Numbered from the stretch's first letter, positions 1 to 8,216 are shown. The stretch is 38,533 nt of DNA from Actinomycetes bacterium (GCA_021799615.1 JAJZAC010000015.1:1-38533); one strand, 5' to 3'. Numbers and translations: made by a program. The notes: generated by a model not told the origin, from the sequence alone.

Positions 1-609
1 GCGGGCCCGTCCGGCGCCGCCGCGGCCGCCGGCGCCCGCCCGTCGAGGCGGTCCCGCCGCCAGCGCGTGCTCCTGGGCGGGGCGGTCGCCGCGCTGGCCG
101 CCGGAACGGCGGGAACCGTGCTGCTCGTCCTCGGGCCCCGGCACGCCGGCCAGGCGGTGACGGGCAACGTCCCCCTCACCGGGCAGCAACAGGTGGCGGC
201 GTGGCTGGCGCAGGCGGCGGTCGACGTGAACGGCGACCAGCTGGGCCCGGCGGCCGTGCTCTACACGCGGGTGCTGGCCCAGGATCCCTCCAACGAGGTG
301 GCCCTGGCCCAACTCGGGTACCTCGAGTACCGCACCGGTATCGACGGCAACGACGCCTCGCTCGTCGCCCAGGGCACGTCGATGCTCCACCGGGCGGTGA
401 ACCTGGTGCCCGGCGACTTCGCCGCCCGCCTCTACCTGGGAACGGTGCTGTTCCAGCACGACCACGACGCCGCCGGTGCGGTGGTCCAGTACCGGTCGTT
501 CCTGGCCGACGACCCGCCCGCGTCGGTCCTCGCCCAGGCGGCGCCGGTCGTCCGCCAGGCGTTCACCGCCGCCGGCCAGCCGGTGCCGACCGGCGTGCCC
601 GCCGGCTGA
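1..609 (+). CDS. Membrane-anchored tetratricopeptide-repeat protein, 5' end missing
   Basis: The frame is open from the first base to a TGA at 607-609, so the true start lies upstream. The visible protein begins with an Ala/Gly-rich, Arg-rich stretch (about residues 1-22), then a single hydrophobic helix (about 23-43, LLGGAVAALAAG then TVLLVLG). This is an N-in membrane anchor with the rest outside the cytoplasm. The exported part has helical repeats of TPR type, for example AAVLYTRVLAQDPSNEVALA and later LHRAVNLVPGDFAARLYLG. The layout recalls the TPR part of cytochrome c maturation factor CcmI, but no haem-maturation genes are visible, so only a protein-protein scaffold role is suggested. 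The next gene is convergent, 21 nt away. TPR assignment is fairly sure; the function is not. Confidence 0.75.
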   Translation, partial: AGPSGAAAAAGARPSRRSRRQRVLLGGAVAALAAGTAGTVLLVLGPRHAGQAVTGNVPLTGQQQVAAWLAQAAVDVNGDQLGPAAVLYTRVLAQDPSNEVALAQLGYLEYRTGIDGNDASLVAQGTSMLHRAVNLVPGDFAARLYLGTVLFQHDHDAAGAVVQYRSFLADDPPASVLAQAAPVVRQAFTAAGQPVPTGVPAG

Positions 610-630
610 ACGAGCAGCCCGGCCCTCCCG

Positions 631-1785
631 TCAGCCGCGCAGGGCCCGCAACTCGGCCACCACCTGCGCCAGGGCGGCGGCGAAGGTGGCGGCGTCGTCG
701 GCGGTGGTCGACCAGCCGGCGGAGACCCGCAGGGAGTGGCGGGCGTCGACGCCCATCGCCTCCAGGACCGGCGATGGTTCGAGCGCCTCGGACGAACATG
801 CCGAGCCCGAATGGACAGCCACACCCCTCCGGTCCAACCCGAGGAGGACGGGTTCGGCCTCGACGCCGTCCACGGCCAGGCAGGCGATGCCGGCCAGCCG
901 CTCGGTCGGGTGGCCGAGGAGACGGACGCCGTCCACGGCCAGCGCACCGGCCAGCACCACCCGGTCGATCGCCGCCAGTCCTTCGAGCTCGCCGGCCAGC
1001 CGGACGGGATCGGCCAGCACCCGTGCCACCGCGCCGAACCCGACGGCGGCCGGCACGTTCTCCATGCCGGCCCGCCGGCCCCGCTCGGCGTCGCCCCCCA
1101 CCAGCAGGGGGGCGATCCGGGTGGTGCGGGCCAGGATCAGGGCGCCGATCCCCGGCGGCCCCCCCATCTTGTGGGAGGAGAGGGAGACGAGCGCCGCGCC
1201 CAGCCCGGCCAGGTCGGCGTGCAGCCGGCCCGGTGCCATGGCCGCGTCGACGTGGACGGGCACGCCCCGCCGACGGCAGCGCTCCACGACCTCGGCCACC
1301 GGCTGGACCGTGCCGACCTCGTGGTTGGCCAGCTGGCAGTGGACCAGCGCCGGGAGCACCCCGTGGTCGGCGACGGACCGGTCGAGGGCCTCGTCCACGG
1401 CGTCGGGCAGGATCCGGCCGGACCCGTCGACCGCGATGCGGACCTGGGGGGCGAGCCGGGCACTGGCCTCGCGGACGGCCGAGTGCTCCACGTCGGCGAA
1501 GGCGACGGGGCCGGCCGCTGCACCGGTCCGCTGCAGCGTCCCCCAGATCGCGGTGTTGATCGCCTCGGTCGCACCCGAGGTGAACACCACCTGGCGGGAC
1601 CGGCTCCCGGCCAGGGCGGCGACCTCCTCGCGGGCCCCTTCCAGCGCGACACGGGCCTGCTGGCCCTCGGTGTGGAGCCGGCCGGGATCGGCGGTGACAC
1701 CCGTGGCGGCCCAGGCGGCCATGGCGTCGGCCGCCTCGGGGCGGAGGGGGCTGGTCGAGGCGTGGTCCAGGTAGGCGCGGGCCAC
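631..1785 (-). CDS. Cysteine desulfurase, NifS/IscS type (class V aminotransferase)
   Basis: PLP enzyme that takes sulfur from cysteine as an enzyme-bound persulfide for iron-sulfur clusters or other thio-cofactors. Visible landmarks are YLDHASTSPLRP at the N-terminus, SGATEAIN in the cofactor site, DVEHSAV with the histidine over the PLP ring, and SSHKMGGPPG with the Schiff-base lysine (about K206). SGSACSS carries the catalytic cysteine (about C330). At about 384 residues it has normal family length. I place the start at GTG 1785, which gives the usual short lead to YLDHA. An ATG at 1833 would overlap the upstream gene by 38 nt and add 16 residues. It sits 10 nt behind the SufR-like regulator on the same strand, so the two are probably co-transcribed and the enzyme repressed with it. 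Confidence 0.9.
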   Translation of the reverse strand: MARAYLDHASTSPLRPEAADAMAAWAATGVTADPGRLHTEGQQARVALEGAREEVAALAGSRSRQVVFTSGATEAINTAIWGTLQRTGAAAGPVAFADVEHSAVREASARLAPQVRIAVDGSGRILPDAVDEALDRSVADHGVLPALVHCQLANHEVGTVQPVAEVVERCRRRGVPVHVDAAMAPGRLHADLAGLGAALVSLSSHKMGGPPGIGALILARTTRIAPLLVGGDAERGRRAGMENVPAAVGFGAVARVLADPVRLAGELEGLAAIDRVVLAGALAVDGVRLLGHPTERLAGIACLAVDGVEAEPVLLGLDRRGVAVHSGSACSSEALEPSPVLEAMGVDARHSLRVSAGWSTTADDAATFAAALAQVVAELRALRG

Positions 1786-1795
1786 GTCGGCCAGC

Positions 1796-2584
1796 TCAGA
1801 CAGCGGTCGCGCAGGCGTCGTCCCCGCGCGCACGCGACGACAGGACGACCGGCACCGGCTCGACGTCGGCGCCGCCGCACAGGCCGGCCAACAGCCCGTT
1901 GACCATGCCCCGGTCGACGGCGCACAGCACCGGGAACTCGGCGGCGGCCCCCCCGAACGGGCACGTGTCCGACACCATCACGGTGGCGTCGCCCAGCTCC
2001 TCGGCATGGGCGGCGAACCCGTGGGCGGTGAAGGTCTCGGCGATGGTGTGCATGGCGTTCCGTAGGGACCGCTGGCCTTCACCGGGCGACATGTGCGCGG
2101 CCAGCGTCCGTCCGTACTCCTCGCCGACCCGTTCGGCCATCTGCTCGGCGGCCTCGGGCCCCAGCAGGTCGAGCGCAGCCCGGAGCAGGCGGACGAGCAG
2201 GTCGTCGCGCCGGGTGAAGAGGTCGAGGGTGGGATCGTCGCCGACGGCGCGGTAGCGTTTGGAGGGCCGCCCGGCGCCGCCGTTCACCCCCCGGGCCACC
2301 GTCACCTCGAGGTAGCCACCGGCCACCAGGCGCTCGAGGTGGTGGCGGGCCACGTTCGGGTGGAGGCCGAACCGGGTGGCGACCTCGGATGCGGTGGTGT
2401 CGGGGTTCGCCCGGGCGAAGAGGAAGATGTCCCGCCGGGTCGGATCGCCGAACGCGGCGGTCACGGCGGCGACGGTGGCCGTGAAGCGGTCGTCCTCGGC
2501 CGACGGCACCTCCACCACCTCGGCGACCAGGCTGGACGCGCCCCCCGGGGGGTGCGTGCGCAGGCTGGACGGGGGTGTCGGCAC
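1796..2584 (-). CDS. SufR-like winged-helix regulator with cysteine-rich C-terminus
   Basis: About 262 residues. The N-terminal third holds an ArsR/DeoR-like winged helix (FGDPTRRDIFLFARANPD, then TASEVATRFGLHPNVARHHL as recognition region, then GRPSKRYRA as the wing). The C-terminal part has cysteines spaced C-X12-C-X14-C (in SDTCPFG, PVLCAVDRG and AGLCGG) plus one near the end. That resembles the conserved cysteine pattern of SufR, the [4Fe-4S] repressor of suf operons. Position next to a cysteine desulfurase and divergent from mrp supports an iron-sulfur homeostasis role; this is inference. GTG 2584 is chosen because a TAGACT hexamer lies 7 nt upstream, fitting a leaderless start, and no earlier in-frame start would leave room for that promoter. 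Confidence 0.8.
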   Translation of the reverse strand: MPTPPSSLRTHPPGGASSLVAEVVEVPSAEDDRFTATVAAVTAAFGDPTRRDIFLFARANPDTTASEVATRFGLHPNVARHHLERLVAGGYLEVTVARGVNGGAGRPSKRYRAVGDDPTLDLFTRRDDLLVRLLRAALDLLGPEAAEQMAERVGEEYGRTLAAHMSPGEGQRSLRNAMHTIAETFTAHGFAAHAEELGDATVMVSDTCPFGGAAAEFPVLCAVDRGMVNGLLAGLCGGADVEPVPVVLSSRARGDDACATAV

Positions 2585-2590
2585 GTCACC

Positions 2591-2597
2591 TAGTCTA
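2591..2597. promoter_or_regulatory. Overlapping divergent -10 elements between the SufR-like gene and mrp
   Basis: The 46-bp gap between the two divergent genes holds TAGTCT on the plus strand (2591-2596) and TAGACT on the minus strand (2597-2592). Both match the actinobacterial TANNNT -10 pattern and share five base pairs. The minus element ends 7 nt before GTG 2584, so that transcript would be leaderless. The plus transcript would have about a 28-nt leader with GAGGAG ahead of ATG 2631. CACC/GGTG arms flank the shared core (2587-2603) and could be part of an operator. One bound repressor here could block both promoters. Confidence 0.5.
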
Positions 2598-2630
2598 CCG
2601 GTGAAGGCCCCGAACCCCCGAGGAGAGCCC

Positions 2631-3809
2631 ATGCCGGTCGACGACGCCCAGGTCCACGCTGCCATCGCGGAGGTGGTGGACCCCGAGCTCCGGCTCCCCC
2701 TGGGCCGGCTGGGCATGGTGCGTTCGGTCGGCGTCCGCAGGGGCCACGTCGAGGTGCAGCTCGCGTTGCCGGTGGCCGGGTACCCGGGCGCCGACGAGCT
2801 GGCCGGGGCCGTGCGGGCGGCGGCCGCCGCCGTTCCCGGGGTCCGCGACGTCGCCGTGTCGGCATCGGCCATGTCCGACGAGGAGCGCGTCCCCCTTCGC
2901 CAGCTGCTGCGCGGCGAACCCGTCGGCGACGAGGGCCACGGCCACGACCACGGCCACGGCCACGGCCACGGCCACGGAGGCGGCACCCTCGGCCACGAGG
3001 AGGGACGCCCCAACCGGTTCATGGCCCCCCGGTCGCGCACACGCGTGCTCGGGATCTCGTCGGGCAAGGGGGGCGTGGGCAAGTCGTCGGTCACGGTGAA
3101 CACGGCGGTCGCCCTGGCCCGGGCGGGCAAGGACGTCGCCGTCCTCGACGCCGACGTCTACGGGTTCTCCGTCCCGGCGATGCTGGGCGTCGACCGGGAC
3201 CCTGTCATCCTCGACGACCTGGTCATCCCTCCGACCTCCCACGGGGTCCGCTGCCTGTCGATGGGGTTCTTCGTCCCCGACGAGACCCCGGTCATCTGGC
3301 GGGGACCCATGCTCCACAAGGCCCTCGAACAGTTCCTGGTCGACGCCTACTGGGGTGAGCCGGACTTCCTGCTCATCGACATGCCGCCGGGCACCGGCGA
3401 CGTGGCCCTGTCGCTCGGGCAGTACCTGTCGAAGACCGAGGTCTACGTCGTCACCACGCCCCAGGCGGCCGCCCAGCGGGTGGCCCAGCGTTCGGCCTAC
3501 GCGGCCCGGCAGCTCAAACTGTCGGTGCGCGGGGTCATCGAGAACATGAGCTGGTTCACCGGTGACGACGGCACCCGCTACGAGCTGTTCGGGAGCGGTG
3601 GCGGCGCCCAGTTGGCCGGCGAGCTGGGGGTGCCGCTGCTGGGCCAGGTCCCGCTGGTGCCGGCGGTGCGCGTCGGCGGCGACGTGGGTACCCCGGTCGT
3701 GGTGGCCGAACCCGACGGCGAAGCCGCCGCCGCCTTCGCCGCGCTGGCCCAGCGCCTCATCGAGCTGGGGCCCGCCCGCGTCTACCGCAACGAGCTCACG
3801 CTGCGCTAG
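2631..3809 (+). CDS. mrp: Mrp/ApbC-family iron-sulfur carrier P-loop ATPase with histidine-rich linker
   Basis: A 392-residue Mrp/NBP35-type ATPase thought to carry and insert iron-sulfur clusters. Residues 1-80 form a MIP18/DUF59 domain (VVDPELRLPLGRLGMV). Residues 102-118 are a Gly-His run (eight His in 17 residues) followed by GGTLGH. From about 137 comes the nucleotide domain with deviant Walker A SSGKGGVGKSSV (145-152), LDADVYGFS and LLIDMPPGTGD. The CxxC seen in many Mrp proteins after the ENMS motif is absent; ENMSWF runs into TGDDGT, as in some actinobacterial homologues as I recall them. ATG 2631 is preceded by GAGGAG. The His-rich linker is unusual and suggests metal binding. Divergent from the SufR-like/desulfurase pair, so all three are probably one iron-sulfur locus. 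Confidence 0.92.
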   Translation: MPVDDAQVHAAIAEVVDPELRLPLGRLGMVRSVGVRRGHVEVQLALPVAGYPGADELAGAVRAAAAAVPGVRDVAVSASAMSDEERVPLRQLLRGEPVGDEGHGHDHGHGHGHGHGGGTLGHEEGRPNRFMAPRSRTRVLGISSGKGGVGKSSVTVNTAVALARAGKDVAVLDADVYGFSVPAMLGVDRDPVILDDLVIPPTSHGVRCLSMGFFVPDETPVIWRGPMLHKALEQFLVDAYWGEPDFLLIDMPPGTGDVALSLGQYLSKTEVYVVTTPQAAAQRVAQRSAYAARQLKLSVRGVIENMSWFTGDDGTRYELFGSGGGAQLAGELGVPLLGQVPLVPAVRVGGDVGTPVVVAEPDGEAAAAFAALAQRLIELGPARVYRNELTLR

Positions 3810-3818
3810 GGGAAGTGC

Positions 3819-4979
3819 TCAGGGCCGTGGCCCCGCCCGTCCGGTGACGTCCACCCCCCGGGGCAGCGCGCCCGGGTCCCAGTCGAGCAACTCGACGGCA
3901 CGGGCGAAGGCGAAGCGGTCGGTCATGCCGGCCACGTAGGCCACCGCGGCGCGCACCGGGTCGTCCCCGGCACCGTCGTCGGGGAGCTCACCGGGGTGGG
4001 CGACGAAGTGCTCGACCAGGGCCCGGAGTACCGACACGACGGCCCGACCCTGGTCGAGCGAGGCGGGTCGCAGGTAGATGCGCTCGTAGTTGCAGGTGCG
4101 GAAGGCGGCCAGCGCCTCGGCCAGGGACTCGTCCATACCCACCTCGCCGGTTGCCAGCGTGGTGGCGATCATCGAACCGATGAACGCGCCGAGCTGCTGG
4201 CTGCGGCGGGTGCCGCAGCGGTCGCGGACCACCGGCGGCAGCACGTCGGGCGTGACCACCCCGCAGCCCACGGCGTCCTCGAAGTCGTGGCACACGTAGG
4301 CGATGCGGTCGGCCCAGCTGACCACCTCGCCCTCGGGTGTGGCCGGAGCCGGCCGGGACCACGAGTGGTTGGCGATCCCGTCCAGGGTCTCCTCGCACAG
4401 GTTGAGCCCGGCCAGGGAGACGGCCGCCCCCCAGGGCGCGTGGTCGAACCCGCCCGGCAGGAACGGCGACAGGGCGTCCTCGCTGGCGTGGCCGCCGGGG
4501 CCGTGGCCGCAGTCGTGCCCCAACGCGATCGCCTCGGTGAGGTCGACGTTGAGGCCGCAGGCCCGAGCGATGCCCGTGGCCACCTGGGCCACCTCGAGCG
4601 CGTGGGTCAGCCGGGTGCGCTGGTGGTCGTCGGGGAAGACGAAGACCTGGGTCTTGCCCGCCAGCCGGCGGAACGCCGTGGCGTGGAGGATGCGGTCCCG
4701 GTCGCGCTCGAAGCACGTCCGCCAGGGATCCGGCTCCTCGGCGACGGCCCGACGGCCCGCCCCGACGGCCCGGGTGGCCCCGGGGGCGAGCGACGCGTCC
4801 TCCGCCTGCTCGCGGTCCTGGCGGTGGACGCCGGCCAGTCCCGGTGGCCCGGCCGGGGCCCGGTAGTCGGCATGGGCGCTCCGGCCGTGGGTGCGCCGGT
4901 GCCCGGCCATGGTCGACGCCCACCGGGTGGCCCGCTGGTGGGCGGTCTCGGAGGTGGGGACGGCCGGGTCGAGGTTCAC
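3819..4979 (-). CDS. dgt: dGTPase-like HD-domain triphosphohydrolase
   Basis: Hydrolyses dNTPs, classically dGTP, to the nucleoside and triphosphate. The 386-residue product has the opening RDRDRILHATAFRRL, then RLTHALEVAQ (first metal His), LGHDCGHGPGGH (HD pair) and WADRIAYVCHDFEDA (last Asp). That is the full HD metal set of the Dgt family, short bacterial type-2 form. GTG 4979 is taken as the start. The first 60 residues are polar and poorly conserved looking, so a later start is possible. CAGACT lies 6 nt upstream of the GTG, a near-consensus leaderless promoter; GGAG is also nearby. The gene is convergent with mrp (9 nt apart) and divergent from the DUF3107 gene. Confidence 0.9.
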   Translation of the reverse strand: MNLDPAVPTSETAHQRATRWASTMAGHRRTHGRSAHADYRAPAGPPGLAGVHRQDREQAEDASLAPGATRAVGAGRRAVAEEPDPWRTCFERDRDRILHATAFRRLAGKTQVFVFPDDHQRTRLTHALEVAQVATGIARACGLNVDLTEAIALGHDCGHGPGGHASEDALSPFLPGGFDHAPWGAAVSLAGLNLCEETLDGIANHSWSRPAPATPEGEVVSWADRIAYVCHDFEDAVGCGVVTPDVLPPVVRDRCGTRRSQQLGAFIGSMIATTLATGEVGMDESLAEALAAFRTCNYERIYLRPASLDQGRAVVSVLRALVEHFVAHPGELPDDGAGDDPVRAAVAYVAGMTDRFAFARAVELLDWDPGALPRGVDVTGRAGPRP

Positions 4980-5078
4980 GGCTCCAGTCTGGCGCGCCGG
5001 CGTGACAGCCGGGCCGGAGGGCCGGGTATCGTCGCGGGGAGCGGCCAGACGGCCGGAGGATGACGAGGAGCGTGCCAG

Positions 5079-5315
5079 GTGGACGTCCGTATCGGGATCG
5101 TGCAGTCGGTCAAGGAGATCGACGTGGAGCTACCGGACGACGCCGAGCGCGACGAGGTCGTCGCCCAGATCGAGAAGACCCTGGCCACGGAGGGCGCCAT
5201 CCTGTGGCTGACCGACCGCAAGGGCCGCCGGGTCGGGGTGCCGGGGGCGAAGGTCGCCTATATCGAGGTCGACGCGCCCTCCACCGATCGTCGAGTCGGG
5301 TTCGGGATCTCCTGA
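5079..5315 (+). CDS. DUF3107 small conserved actinobacterial protein
   Basis: A 78-residue protein (VRIGIVQSVKEIDVELPD near the start, ending DRRVGFGIS) that matches the TB9.4/Rv3208A family from memory. Its function is unknown. The fold appears mixed beta/alpha, and the strand AKVAYIEVDAP before the conserved RRVGFG tail is typical. GTG 5079 has GACGAGGAG 8 nt upstream. A TATCGT hexamer at 5027-5032 could be its promoter, giving about a 40-nt leader. It is followed 40 nt later by the paired ArsA-like ATPases and is likely the first gene of that operon. Confidence 0.85.
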   Translation: MDVRIGIVQSVKEIDVELPDDAERDEVVAQIEKTLATEGAILWLTDRKGRRVGVPGAKVAYIEVDAPSTDRRVGFGIS

Positions 5316-5355
5316 GCACGTCGGGCCGGGGGGCAGGACCGGGCGGACCTGGCGC

Positions 5356-6306
5356 ATGACCGTCGACCTGGTCGACCGCCGCCTGGTGTTCGTCACCGGC
5401 AAGGGGGGTACGGGCAAGACGATCGTCGCTTCTGCCCTGGCGCTGTTCGCTGCCGGTCGGGGCAAGCGGGTGCTGGTCTGCGAGGTCGACGGCAAGGGGG
5501 ACGTGGCCGGCTTCTTCGAGGCGGGCCCGACGGGGTTCGCCGAGCGGGAGCTGGCGCCCGGTGTGTTCGTCATGACGATGGACACCGAGGCGTCGCTGCG
5601 GGAGTACCTGAAGCTCCAGCTGAAGGTCCCGGTGGTCGGCCGTATCGGACCCGTGGCCAAGGCGTTCGACTTCGTGGCCACGGCCGCCCCCGGCGTGCGC
5701 GAGATCCTCACCGTGGGGAAGCTCTGCTACGAGGTGCGCGAGCGCCACTACGACCTGGTCGTGGTGGACGCACCCGCCTCCGGTCACGTGGTCGGTCAGC
5801 TGGCCGCACCCCAGGCCATCAACGAACTGGTCCGGGTGGGCTTGATCCGCTCCCAGACCGACTGGATGCTCGAGATCCTCTCCGACCCGGACCAGACGGC
5901 GTTGGTGGCCGTGTGCACGCCCGAGGAGATGCCGGTCAACGAGACCCTCGAACTTGCCGCCCGCGTGCGGGACGAGACCACGGTCAGCCTGGCCGCGGTG
6001 GTCGTGAACCGGGTGCTCCCCGAGCTGTTCAGCCAGCGGGAGGAGGCCGTCTTCGAGGAGCTGCGCACGCCCGCGGCGGTCGGGGTCCTCGACGGGGGGG
6101 TCGGTGGTGACGTGACCCCCGTGCTCGAAGCGGCTCGGCTGGCGGTGACGATGCGGCGCTCCCGGGCCGTCCACCTGGCCCGCCTGCGCGAGGGCATCGA
6201 CCCGACGGTGCCCCTCCTCTACCTGCCGTTCATGTTCACCCGCTCGCTCGGGCTGCGGGCGGCACGGCTGCTGGCGCAGGCGCTCGGCGAGGAACTGGGG
6301 TACTGA
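5356..6306 (+). CDS. ArsA/Get3-like ATPase, first subunit of a pair
   Basis: A 316-residue SIMIBI ATPase with the deviant Walker A GKGGTGKT at residues 15-22, including the signature lysine K16. CEVDGKGDVAGFF follows, then LVVVDAPASGHVVGQL as the switch/Walker B region. It has a single ATPase domain, unlike the double ArsA of arsenic operons, and no arsenite-binding cysteine cluster is seen. The stop overlaps the next start (TGATG at 6304-6308), so the two are translationally coupled. Paired single-domain proteins of this kind occur in mycobacteria (Rv3679/Rv3680) and are thought to form heterodimers. The cargo here is unknown. Arsenite transport is not supported. Confidence 0.85.
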   Translation: MTVDLVDRRLVFVTGKGGTGKTIVASALALFAAGRGKRVLVCEVDGKGDVAGFFEAGPTGFAERELAPGVFVMTMDTEASLREYLKLQLKVPVVGRIGPVAKAFDFVATAAPGVREILTVGKLCYEVRERHYDLVVVDAPASGHVVGQLAAPQAINELVRVGLIRSQTDWMLEILSDPDQTALVAVCTPEEMPVNETLELAARVRDETTVSLAAVVVNRVLPELFSQREEAVFEELRTPAAVGVLDGGVGGDVTPVLEAARLAVTMRRSRAVHLARLREGIDPTVPLLYLPFMFTRSLGLRAARLLAQALGEELGY

Positions 6307-7511
6307 TGTCGCGGCGGCAGGCCCGAGGTGCGCCCGCCGGTCGGAGCGAGCCGGCAGCCACCGTCGAGGGCCTCCTGTCGGCCCGTGAGATCGTGATCGC
6401 CTGCGGTCCGGGGGGCGTGGGCAAGACCACCACGGCCGCCGCCACCGCGGTCATGGCCGCGCTCCACCACGGCGGTAAGGTCCTGGTCCTCACCGTGGAC
6501 CCGGCCAAGCGGCTGGCCAACGCCCTCGGGCTCGAGGGGATCGGGAACAGCGAGCGCCGGGTGCCGGCGTCCGCCTTCCGCGGCGCGGGGGTGAAGCCCC
6601 GGGGCGAGCTGTGGGCGGCCATGCTCGACACGAAGGAGTCGTGGGACGACCTCATCCGTCGCCACGCCCCCGACACCCGGACCCGTGACGAGATCCTGGC
6701 CAACCCCCTGTACCAGAACATCTCCGGGCGTTTCGTCCAGAGCCACGACTACATCGCCATGGAGCGGCTGTTCGAGATCCACTCGGAGGGCGACTACGAC
6801 CTGATCGTGGTGGACACCCCGCCGACCCGCAACGCCCTCGACTTCCTCGACGCACCCCAGCGCATGGCCGACTTCTTCTCGTCCCGCCTGCTGCGGTGGC
6901 TGATCGTCCCCTACCGGTCCAAGCTGGTGAACGTGGCCACCCGGCCCTTCTACCAGGTCGCCGACCGGATCCTCGGCACCCAGTTCCTCGCCGACATCTC
7001 GGAGTTCTTCATCCTGTTCCAGTCGATGTACGACGGGTTCGTGCAGCGGGCCGAGTCCGTCGGCCGCCTCCTCTCGGACCGGCGGACCACGTTCATGGTC
7101 GTCTCCACGTTGGAGGCCGTCCCCCTGCGCGAGGCGGAGTTCTTCGCCCGCGAACTGACCGGCCGCTCGCTCCACCTCGGCGCCGTCGTCCTGAACAAGG
7201 TGCTGCCGGACTTCCTGCGGGACCCGGCCGCCGCCGCCGTGGCCGGGGCCCTCCAGGAGCGGCGGGCGGAGCTGGCCGGTGCGCTCTCGGCGGCGGCCCG
7301 TGGGCCCCTCGGCGACCCGGTCCAGGTGGAGCGGGTCCTCGTCGAGGTGGCGGAGAGCTTCCTCAACTTCCGCGTGGTGGCGCTGCGCGAGGCGGAAGAG
7401 CGGGCACACCTCGGATCGGCGCCCGAGGTGCTGGCGACGGTGCCGTTCTTCGACCACGACATCTACGACCTGGCCGGCCTCGTCCGGCTGGGCGAGCAGA
7501 TCTGGGAGTAG
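6306..7511 (+). CDS. ArsA/Get3-like ATPase, second subunit lacking the signature lysine
   Basis: A 401-residue partner of the preceding ATPase. Its Walker A reads CGPGGVGKTTT (about residues 33-43), so the position of the signature lysine is Pro, while the P-loop lysine K40 is kept. VLTVDPAKRLANALG and DLIVVDTPPTRNALDFLD are typical of the Rv3680 type. A longer hydrophobic helical insertion (about 185-245) contains FFSSRLLRWLIVPYRSK and SEFFILFQSMYDGF and could bind an amphipathic partner or membrane. ATG 6306 overlaps the stop of the first subunit. An asymmetric heterodimer, one subunit with and one without the signature lysine, is inferred from the two sequences. Confidence 0.85.
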   Translation: MSRRQARGAPAGRSEPAATVEGLLSAREIVIACGPGGVGKTTTAAATAVMAALHHGGKVLVLTVDPAKRLANALGLEGIGNSERRVPASAFRGAGVKPRGELWAAMLDTKESWDDLIRRHAPDTRTRDEILANPLYQNISGRFVQSHDYIAMERLFEIHSEGDYDLIVVDTPPTRNALDFLDAPQRMADFFSSRLLRWLIVPYRSKLVNVATRPFYQVADRILGTQFLADISEFFILFQSMYDGFVQRAESVGRLLSDRRTTFMVVSTLEAVPLREAEFFARELTGRSLHLGAVVLNKVLPDFLRDPAAAAVAGALQERRAELAGALSAAARGPLGDPVQVERVLVEVAESFLNFRVVALREAEERAHLGSAPEVLATVPFFDHDIYDLAGLVRLGEQIWE

Positions 7512-7551
7512 GCGGGTCCGCCGGCCGGGCGGGACCCCGCCGCCGCTGCCG

Positions 7552-7557
7552 TACGAT
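7552..7557 (+). promoter_or_regulatory. -10 element for a leaderless O-methyltransferase mRNA
   Basis: TACGAT matches TANNNT and ends 6 nt before GTG 7564. There is no Shine-Dalgarno sequence in the gap. This fits transcription beginning at the start codon, which also supports the choice of that GTG. Confidence 0.55.
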
Positions 7558-7563
7558 GCAGTC

Positions 7564-8208
7564 GTGCCGGACATCGTCGCTCCCGAGCTCGACGCCTACG
7601 CCGAGCGTCACACCACCCCGCCGCCCGGCCACCTCGTCTCGCTGGCGGCCGACGTGCGAGCCGAGCTGGCGGCACCGGGCATGATGGTCGGCACCGTCGA
7701 GGGCCGGCTTCTCGAGCTCCTGGTCTTCGCGCTCGGGGCCACGTCGGTCCTCGAGATCGGGACGTTCGGCGGCTACTCCGCGCTGGCCATGGCCGCCGGC
7801 CTGGCTCCGGGTGGGAGGATCGTGAGCTGCGAGCTCGATCCCGCGCACGCAGCCTTCGCCCGGCAGCGGATCGCGTCGAGCCCCTACGCCGGCGCCGTCG
7901 AGGTGGTCGAGGGACCGGCGCTGGACACCGTCGCCCGGCTGCCGGGGCCGTTCGACTTCGTCTTCGTCGACGCCGACAAGGAGCGGTACCTCGACTACTT
8001 CGAGGCGACCCTGCCCAAGCTGGCCCCCCGGGGCCTGCTGGCCGCCGACAACACGCTGTGGAGCGGCCGGGTCCTCGACGACGGCGACCGCACGGCCGAC
8101 ACGGTTGCCCTCCGGGCGTTCAACGACCGTCTGGCCGCCGACCCCCGGGTGGTCGCCGTGCAGACCACGGTGCGCGACGGGCTGACGCTCGTCCGCCGGG
8201 CCGGTTGA
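7564..8208 (+). CDS. Class I SAM-dependent O-methyltransferase, CCoAOMT/COMT family
   Basis: A 214-residue metal-dependent O-methyltransferase. Motif I is VLEIGTFGGYSALAMA, then CELDPAHAAFARQ (SAM ribose acid), DFVFVDADKERYLDYFE (metal/catalytic Asp region) and LLAADNTLWSGRV (metal-binding Asp-Asn). These are the full set for the family, which methylates vicinal hydroxyls of small aromatic or catechol-like compounds. The substrate cannot be told here. GTG 7564 is set by the leaderless promoter hexamer just upstream. The stop is 8 nt before the PHP gene, so the two may be read as one unit together with the histidine kinase. Confidence 0.9.
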   Translation: MPDIVAPELDAYAERHTTPPPGHLVSLAADVRAELAAPGMMVGTVEGRLLELLVFALGATSVLEIGTFGGYSALAMAAGLAPGGRIVSCELDPAHAAFARQRIASSPYAGAVEVVEGPALDTVARLPGPFDFVFVDADKERYLDYFEATLPKLAPRGLLAADNTLWSGRVLDDGDRTADTVALRAFNDRLAADPRVVAVQTTVRDGLTLVRRAG

Positions 8209-8216
8209 GGCTGGCC

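Noticed and set aside
5356-7511. Arsenite-efflux ATPase operon
   Set aside because: No ArsB, ArsR or ArsC gene and no arsenite-binding cysteines; the pair fits the Rv3679/Rv3680 type.
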